Positions 56,601 to 64,000 of a DNA stretch of 64,000 nucleotides are shown here, one piece after another (positions within the stretch are counted from its first letter, which is position 1; each line of letters begins with the position of its first letter). This DNA comes from Theristus sp. LFF4_11 (taxonomy: Eukaryota; Nematoda; Chromadorea; Monhysterida; Xyalidae). The stretch is from positions 1-64,000 of the forward strand of contig JASANC010004705.1 in assembly GCA_030248135.1 (NCBI GenBank), written 5' to 3'. The position numbers and the translations under genes were made by a program. A model generated the notes under the pieces. That model saw only the letters and a list, made by a program, of their open reading frames with translations. It ran no database searches and was not told the DNA's origin.

Positions 56601-59600
56601 TTAACAAATCGAGTGACCTAACAGCACTGCAATGCAGCTGACAGTCTTGGCACCTTCATCACTGTTCGACCGACCTGCATCACAAATCTCTCCTCGTCCG
56701 CCAACAACTCGAGCGGCTTCTGCTGCTGCTCAAACTCCTTGAACGCCTGTTGTTCCTCGGACGTTGGCAGACAGCGCTGCAGCATTTCCACTTTCTCCAA
56801 CGGCAGCACGGTCAGATCGAACCGGTGCACGGCGCACATCACGTCCGACGGCTCCACGGCCAGCTTGCGACGCGTTATGCCTGTGTTGTGCGTTGACAGG
56901 TTGATGATGGCGAGCAAAACAAAACATACCAAAATACTCTCCACACAACACCTCCGCTGCAATGAATTCAAGAAATTTCCCGAAAAAAAACCAGTTTGCT
57001 TGCTGCCAAACCAAACGACACTGTCACGACCACCCACCGACATTCTGCAGTCGTTTGTTATCGAGTATGGTTGGCACCACGGTCTTCTGCGGGGCGTGAT
57101 GTTGCACTGCGGCCGCACCATGCTCCGGCGATCGACTCACCGCAGAGCCACCGATCTTGAAATTATCCTCCAACTCCGAAAAATCCAGTTCCTGCAAAAA
57201 AACGACAAAAACTTACTTCTGTTACCACTAAGCTACTTCAGTACTGATTTCAATCAAACCGAAATAAATGATGGAAAGCAAAAATAATGACAGCTAACAC
57301 TAAGAATTCTGTCGTCGTCCAAATCGTGGAACACGGTGTCCTTCACCTGGTTCGGCTTCAGCGCGCTCCAATTGAACATTGGAAGTTTGTTGCTGGAATA
57401 AGGTGTCCAATGTTTATTTCAATTCAATGCTACATTGCTAACAACTCCAATGAGCGACCATACCAACCGAGTTTGCACACGTTTCTTGATTGTCAACACG
57501 TCGCCGCCGCTGTTTGGTCCACCGAGCAAGAAACCAGCGCCAGGCGGCGGCGGTGCTTTTGGTGCATTCGCGCCCAGAGGCGGGGGTGGAGGTGGTGGAG
57601 GGGGTGGGGGTGGTGGCGGAGGAGGTGGAGGGGCACAACTCGGTGGTGGGGGAGGCGCGTGTGTCGACGTCGGCGACTGCACTGGCGACGGCAGCTTGGT
57701 GGGACTCGCTGCTGCGGTCGCATGCTGGAGACCCTCTGTGAAGAATAGATGCTGTTCTTGGGCGTGAAAAATTGAAGAAACTGCGCTCATGGCCTCATAG
57801 GATAGCCTCTTATGGCACGACGTGTATCCTATTTGCACACTTTTAACTGCATGACACACTGATTTGATGGCTGATTGCCACTCAATCACACAACTCGTGA
57901 CAAAACAAAACTGAACACAACCAACGACCGACCTTTCAACGACTTCTGCATGACCTCAATCTCCTGTATCTTCGACTCGAGCTGTTGTTGTTGCTCCTTC
58001 GCAATGCGATCTTTCGCGGTCAGCTCCTTGCGCAACGTTGTCACCTCGGTGTCAGCCTTGCGTTGCATCTCAATCAGTCGGTCACGCTCCATGACGAGCT
58101 CGTGCAGGCGACGGTCGAGCTGTGCGACGCGCACCATGTAGTCCGCCTCGACCTCTTGCAGGCGCTCGTTCGTCTGCAATGCACCAGAGATGCACGTGTC
58201 TCTATTGCGGACTCAGTCCAACGTGTCCAGCGGAAATGACGTCATTGGCTTTATCAACTCCCCATCTGCCATGTTTCAGCTTGGCTCAGCCAGCCAGCAC
58301 CAGAATTTCAATTTTTTTCACCACCCCTGCGCGCATTTTTCATGTAAAACTGAACTGGTAAGGATCAGCTGAAGTGAAAATCCCGGTTGCTGTGCATGAT
58401 GACAAACGCATATTTTCGAGCACAAGTCATTTTGCTCCCACACGTTCGAAAAAATCGGCTTCACACAATATTACAACCAATAAGCGTGCTACATTGGAAT
58501 ACGGAAGTTGCGAGGTTGCGACAGTAATAAAATTGTTGTATACCCTTGACAAGTCGTTCTGCAGTTCCTCGTTTTGTATGACGAGTGCCACTTTCTGCTC
58601 ACTGTCCTCGAACAGCTGGCCGACATCGAAGGTGTTGTCAATGTACGCCTCCACCTGCACGTGCAGCAGGTCGCTCTCGTTTTTGCTGAGCGTCTGCAAA
58701 TGTTCACAACAAAACGAGTCACCAGAAGACAGAAGAGAAACACTCGGTTGAGAGAAATCAATTGATGGTCCGTCCGAGAAATGAAGTTCGCTGCTTGCGG
58801 GTGTTTCTGTTTTTTTTTCTCAATCCAGATAATCCTCAGTAACAGTCACACAGAGCTGTACATGTCCCCAAATACACACACACCCACACACCTCCAAGTA
58901 TTCGTCGAGTCCCAATTGTCCAAACTCGTACTGCAGAAATATGCGGTAGTTCATGTCGTCGACGGAGTGCACTACGATGTTGATGAACTGCATGCAGGCG
59001 ACCATGAAGTACACGTCGAACTCGGGCGGCTCGCGGAAGATCGCCATCAGCGTCTCGAAACGGCGCCGTTCTGCGTAATCCTGAATGAAAACCACGTTTG
59101 GTTTTCGTTAATCAGTCACTGACTGGGCTTAGTACAGTATGTTTGTTTGAACTTAGGACTTAAAAAGGACTCCAGAGCTCGCGAAAGGAGAACGAACGGG
59201 ATTGAAGTTGCAACTTGCACGATAGCATATTCAGCCGGAGCCGGTAATGATGTCTGATTTCAGCCAAACCCGACACATTCACTCTTCTTACTGTAATTCA
59301 AGTTTTTCAGGCTCTGTATTCCGTAAAAACTGACAGTTTTGTCACACAAACATACTTTAAAAAACCGTAATGTGCGTCAAAGTCAACCTTTAAAAAAGTC
59401 AACCAGTTGCACTTTTGAACCGTTTCAGGAACAAGATGAAAACGATGAAAACAATAAAACAACGCATACCAATGCGATACGATCGAACGCAGACGTTATT
59501 AGTTCGTGCCCGCCCTTCACGAGACAAATCGCAGCCAACAATTCGAGCACCAACGTTTTCGTTCTAAAAGCAGATAAAACATTTCCATTTCAAATAACCA

Positions 59601-60540
59601 TCAATGTTCGGATTATAATGATTCCACACAAAACCGCAAACCAACCGCAGACTATGGTGTAGGATACTCTTCGCGATGCAATAGATTGCTTCCGAGTCGT
59701 TGAACACCATGTTGAAGCCGTACTGCAAAGTTGTTTTCAAAACTTTTCCAATGATTGAACAAAGAAAATTCTCGCGCGCCCAAACCGATCATAACACAAA
59801 CCGACCTTGTTGTTCATGATGGCACGGAGACACTGGATACAGACGTGGATGTCATCTTCAGGGTCGCCCTGGTTTGGTCTCTTCAGGGTTGCTTTGCGAC
59901 TCAACGAAGCGGCGGCGCTGATTGCACTCCGCTGAAAACGATTGAAAATGAAAACTTTGTAAATCATGGTGATACGAGAAACAGACAGAAGATCAAACTG
60001 CACTTGAATCGCAGCAACCAAGCAAATTAACCCTAGACAAGCTGCTGGTGTCTCCGTTCAAAGTACCGTGCCCGGAGTCGCCGTTGCAGTTGCTTGTGGA
60101 CGCCTGGTCGCACGCATCGCCGTAGCGAAGTCGGAAAACGAGAACAGAATTTCAGTGATTGGGTTTCATACTTTCATTCTACAAATGCAGATCGCTGCAA
60201 CAATTATTTCATTCGCTGCAACAGTCGATCTGATTTATTGAAGAACGACCGCGTTTTTTTGCGAATGAATTTGACCAAGGTTCGAATTGAAACAGAAACA
60301 AACGCACTGTAATCCGCCGGCGTCCTGTATCATGCGGAGATAATCAACGAGCACACGAAGTCCGTTGTTTTCGGCGTCAAGGAAATCACGCACCCAACTG
60401 AGAAAAAAACGCTTTGTTTGAAAAAGGTTTGAAAATAAAGAAAATGAAATAACCCACTCGATGCTATTTGTGCGTAACGAAATCTCGAGATGTTTAAGCA
60501 GCATCGTTGACGTCTCGTCACCCATTAGCTTCTTCTGCTT
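53673..60540 (-). CDS. Formin of the FMNL/FRL type (5'-incomplete, about 1,010 residues visible)
   Basis: An actin nucleator and elongator autoinhibited by DAD-DID contact and activated by Rho-family GTPases. Minus-strand exons: 60458-60540, 60308-60397, (one uncertain near 60010-60110), 59806-59931, 59646-59722, 59470-59563, 58892-59080, 58544-58693, 57933-58173, 57468-57735, 57299-57392, 57038-57191, 56675-56880, 56421-56507, 56184-56333, 55808-55940, 55523-55692, 55274-55417, 55172-55189, 54688-54949, 53673-53971. FH3/[51 protein letters not shown]. Coiled coil (57933-58173). FH1 with a polyproline run. FH2: [40 protein letters not shown] and [21 protein letters not shown] plus basic tail. 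[14 protein letters not shown] and KLPM-NW point to FMNL rather than DAAM or Dia. N-terminal GBD exons were not found. Confidence 0.92.
54019..54370 (+). mobile_element. tRNA-derived SINE, copy 2 (formin intron)
   Basis: The head resembles tRNA: an A-box-like TGGCTCGGTGGTTAGCACG and a B-box-like GATTCGATCCC about 45 bp later. It is followed by a unique body and a tail (CCACCGAAGTTTGGGTACCT, then GGTTTCCGGAATCGGTGAGG) shared with the copies at 3860-3995 and 55987-56163. The anticodon arm does not fold convincingly, so this is a SINE promoter rather than a working tRNA gene. It lies in the last intron of the formin, opposite in strand. Confidence 0.7.
55172..55189 (-). CDS. 18-nt microexon of the formin
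   Basis: Between acceptor AATCAACAG and donor GTAAGG lie 18 bases encoding Ala-Ala-Glu-Leu-Glu-Trp in phase. They join ...ERAKAEQ to [12 protein letters not shown] proteins have a Glu-x-x-x-Glu-x-Trp-Lys-Lys-like segment at this spot, supporting the exon. Confidence 0.75.
55987..56163 (-). mobile_element. SINE copy 3 (formin intron)
   Basis: On the minus strand it reads GAGGCTGTCCCCCTCTCATG, then ACCACCGAAGTTTGGTACGT and GGTTTCTGGAATCAGTCCAG. This is clearly the same body and tail as copy 2. The tRNA-like head is missing (5' truncated). Confidence 0.65.
59135..59356. mobile_element. Tc1-end MITE, copy 3 (about 222 bp, formin intron)
   Basis: It is preceded by TA, opens CAGTATGTTTGTTTGAAC and closes with the inverted partner ACAAACATACT. 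Inner words GAGCTCGCGAAAGGAG and GCTCTGTATTCCGT align with copies 1 and 2. A CAGT end next to TA is the pattern of Tc1-like elements. Confidence 0.6.
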
Positions 60541-63500
60541 CTGGAAAAAACAAGAAAATCAATTTTGTAGTCTGTTATGAAATATTTCGAATACATTTGA
60601 AACAGTCATTGTCACATTAACCACCTTCAGACTTCATTGAAATTTCATTGAAACAACCTCCCCCTCTACGATCAGCAAACCACAACGAATTTTTTTAGTT
60701 GCTGCAATTGTGTTAAATTCGTGTCATTTTCCCAGCGGAAATCATTCGCTCAACAACATTTCCTTGGAATATCTATACGCTAAATTGCACAACAAACAGT
60801 TTTGCAACGCTCAATTTGCGACGAGAGATTTGACAATAAAATATAAAATCGCATCACTCATGACGGCAATATTGGTGGGGTGAGGGGGGCAATAAAAATT
60901 CCCCTGCAGATCGTTAGAAATCGTTTCGATATCCATGGAAATATCCCACAAACGCCGAATACACAACTTTCAACCTTGACTGCACTGCAGTCTGTCCTGC
61001 CCAAACACGATGATCCAAAACACAAAAACAAAAACTGCATTTTGTATTGGCGTTTCAACACCATTCCAACTTTGGAAAAAGCGAATAACGTTAACGCTTT
61101 TAGCGCATTTTTATGTTTTTGTTATTGTTTGGTTTGTCTTGTGACAAGACTTCAGATGTGACGGAAGTTTGACTTGCTGCACTACGAAATACGGATTCAA
61201 ACATCGCTTGAGTTTCCGAAACTTTTGCGCACCCAAAGTACATACTGTTGCAAAGAGACGCTGTTCATTTCATGCTATCCACCGTTTACTTTCATGTTAT
61301 GCACTTCAGTCTTCAAGTGACAACAGCCAGCGATTTCAGACAACAAATTGTTCTGCACACCAGTGACCAGCCAGACTGACACCCCAGACAACGGTAACCA
61401 AACGATATTATGTAACCCAGTAGTAAAGCAGTAAAAAGGGGCGTCACAAAATGCAGCGGTTACGTTAGCTAGCAAAGCAAGCTAGGTCGTTGTCGTCGCC
61501 TTCTGCTAAAACATTTTACACAAACAATGTGCGAAAAACAAAAGTAATTTTCTCGGGCTTGTGTTTCTTCAACAAATAGCCAACACTATCCCTCCAGAAG
61601 CAAACCGAAATATTTCAAGTATCCTGCAAACACACATTTTCAACACGCAAGACGCCATTGCGGGAAAACGGTCCGCGAATAAATAGACCGTGCGACGCAA
61701 ACGCATTGGAACAAGCAAACCAGCAAGCCGGAACAGCGCCGCACATCCGAATTTACTATCTGAAATTTTCCGGTTTCTTTGTGTTCAGCTGGCGACAGAC
61801 ACGAAACATGAAGCACGTGCATGACATGGCGCTTGAACAAAACAGAACCTTGAGTGCTCGAACGTGCTGAACATTTTAATGTGCATGTAGCAATTCAGTG
61901 CACTCACCCCTCTGTCCCCCACCCTATCTAATCAAACCGATACATTCGGATTTGACATTCGCGTGTGTGGCTGACGATCTGTGACCAATGCAATGCCAAT
62001 GTGGCACAGCGCACAGCATTATGGAAGTTTATCATTGTGTTTCGCAATGTTGCGTTACTCCTTTTTTCGCAACATGTAAAACGTGAATCAATCCGTGTGA
62101 GTAATTCGTTCAAAATCCAACCCCGCACACGTGATTTCAAGTTCACGTGTAAAATTCTCGAACATTTAGTGATTGTCATCATGATAACCTGGAAATCCGC
62201 CCAAACACCAATGATGATAAAGCATGCAAAGCACTGGATGTTGCCAGAAAACAAGCAGTCAACTATAGTCAGACCTGATGGTTACAAACTGAAAGTTCTG
62301 TATTCTAAATTTTGTTATCGCAAATGTTCGGCTTTCAGCAAGCAACCAGGAACCAAAGTGATTCCCCATCGTCAAGGCTGTAGCAAATCATATTTTCGGT
62401 GCACCATTCAAGAGAAATAAGACGCTAATAATAACAGATGTGCGTAGGCGTTTGCGGTGCCAAGCACGGGCGCACGCTCAAACTGTAAAAATCGGTGGCA
62501 CCGAATATTTTTTTACTTCGCATCACCACCACGATGAAACGATCATCAGAATTCGTCTCTCACACCATTCAATTCAATAAACGTTCCCCACATAAAAAAT
62601 ACACAACAACACCGTTCGTTCAAGTGGTGAATTTTTCAACACGCCGTTTGGACAGAAAAACCAAAACCTGTTGTGCTGTTGTGTGTTGAATGTAAACACG
62701 CGCAAATAATTGAGCGTAAAATATGTTCTTTTTGGTTGGTGGTCGTTGTTATTGTTGCAGGACCGCTGTTGCTGTTGAAAAACGTCAAACAAATGTGTAC
62801 GCAGCTCAAACTGCCAGCACAATAGTCAGCATCATGAGTCATTTGATGCGGACACGCAAACACAGACGGGTGAGGCAACACAGCTGTCGTCGCACAACAT
62901 TGACTGGCCACGCTGAGTAACTGAGAGAAAAACAAAAAAAACACTTGTGTTCAACCGTTGTTTGGCGTTGCGACACTTCCACACAAGCAAGCGTGTTCTT
63001 TTGGTGGCTGTGTGGAACTGAACAATGTTCTGGGATGTCCCCGTGGTGGTTGCACAAAAAACTGCAGCGACGAACTTTCGCACACTCATCTTTGGTTTTT
63101 TGGCACATTCAAACTTGAGAAACTCACAGAACAAACAAAAAACGCTGACGCACACACTCGCGCCGTGACTGACGTTTTTTACCCATTGCCATACCACAAC
63201 TGAAAATGAGCGGAGCGACAAAAGCTGATTCGCATTCACTGCTCTGCACACTTTGAGAGGCAAACTTGCCGTCATCCCCACAACAGCCACCGCACATCCT
63301 TTTGTTATTTCCTTTTGACCGGGTTTTTCCGTGCGTGTGTTAGCCGGCTTGAAAAAATGCTCGAAAGTCGAACGGTCATCAAATAATAAGCACACATCAC
63401 ACAGAAATTCAATGTTAAAAAGAAGGATGCGTTCAAAAATCGATATGCACTGGAAGTTCATGCGTTCGCTTGCGATTACAAGCTTGAAACAACAACGCAC

Positions 63501-64000
63501 AACAGCACAGAAGACGAACAATGCACGGATAGCACGAGCACCGTGCTGCGGCTTGGCACAAATGAAACTGCCGCAACACACATTCGCCGAATGACCTGAC
63601 ACAACTCAATGGCACAAAACGTGACCAACGAGAACAGAAACGATGTGCGCCGCGCCCTGATTCGCAACAATCTTACCCACTACTAATAGCCCCAGTGTTG
63701 TCCAATGGCAAGTAAGACGTCCATGTGGAATCACGCAATGGAACGCAACACAGCTGTATCAAGCAGCATTCCTCACATTACATTCGACACTGACTGAAGC
63801 ACCCGAACACACTGCCGCGTAAATATTCTCCCTCAGGCTTCCCTACCCCCCAACTGAATGTCTACTTTATGCAACTGCTACAGATACTATTTATAGTAAA
63901 CTATGTTCATCGTGCGATGTTTGCGGTCGAAAATAGCGAACGAGAAAATAAAATAACAAACACAAACATGAACGCATTACACACAACACAAAACAACAAC
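60541..64000. other. Probable first intron(s) or upstream region of the formin, no exon recognised
   Basis: The first visible formin exon starts at an acceptor, so upstream exons encoding the GTPase-binding N-terminus must lie here or beyond the window. No segment with formin-like sequence was found. A 256-codon minus frame (62832-63602) begins with GTG, has no recognisable domain and is not claimed as a gene. No repeats with defined ends were seen. Confidence 0.4.

Noticed and set aside
57435..57767. 110-codon plus frame with a polyglycine run
   Set aside because: It is the antisense shadow of the formin polyproline FH1 exon.
62832..63602. 256-codon minus frame
   Set aside because: It begins with GTG. 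The composition (Cys/Val/Phe mix) looks like non-coding sequence and no family is recognised; it is open longer than expected but unsupported.

Overview
The window is animal nuclear DNA, with many short introns (most exons 70-320 bp, GT-AG, acceptors mostly ttgcag or tttcag) and roughly 40-45 % G+C. I infer a nematode, perhaps an early-branching one. The reasons are a BEL/Pao retrovirus-like element with a phlebovirus-type envelope (a combination best known from nematodes), the RDL- and GRD-like GABA receptor types, and nematode-style acceptors. The species is not identifiable by reading.

Layout. 1-1755: repeat-rich DNA. 1756-5889 (+): a solute-carrier-6 (SNF) sodium/neurotransmitter symporter in 16 exons with two possible C-terminal ends. 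5975-6532: a near-perfect inverted repeat built from a 14-bp tandem unit (foldback element). 8323-28018 (-): an RDL/beta-type GABA-gated anion channel gene whose M2-M3 intron is split by a complete 11,997-bp BEL/Pao element (10645-22641, + strand). 28.8-41.6 kb: gene-poor DNA with one long-TIR element. 41619-46797 (+) and 47018-50058 (-): two further, mutually similar Cys-loop receptor genes of GRD-like type, arranged tail to tail. 53673-60540 (-): an FMNL/FRL-type formin whose 5' end was not found. 60.5-64 kb: no gene recognised.

The three receptor genes form a GABA-A-type cluster. The beta-like gene and the first GRD-like gene diverge, and the two GRD-like genes converge. Shared exon lengths (68, 83, 99, 153 bp), with some exons fused in particular genes, show common descent.

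The standout is the BEL/Pao element. Its two 573-bp LTRs look identical, it has a 5-bp target duplication (CAGGG), and it carries one uninterrupted 2,888-codon gag-pol-env frame, so it is probably very young. It also carries a separate intact 437-codon frame between env and the 3' LTR. This encodes an acidic and Arg/Ser-rich, nuclear-signal-bearing protein ending in an SGNH (GDSL) hydrolase domain with all four catalytic blocks. A strong splice donor lies in the leader and an acceptor lies six bases before this frame's ATG, so it may be made from a spliced subgenomic RNA. I know of SGNH esterases in some LINE ORF1 proteins, but not as an accessory gene of an enveloped BEL/Pao element.

Small dispersed families also recur: a tRNA-headed SINE (3 copies), a Tc1-end MITE (3 copies), and a palindromic MITE with one copy in an intron of each GABA receptor gene.
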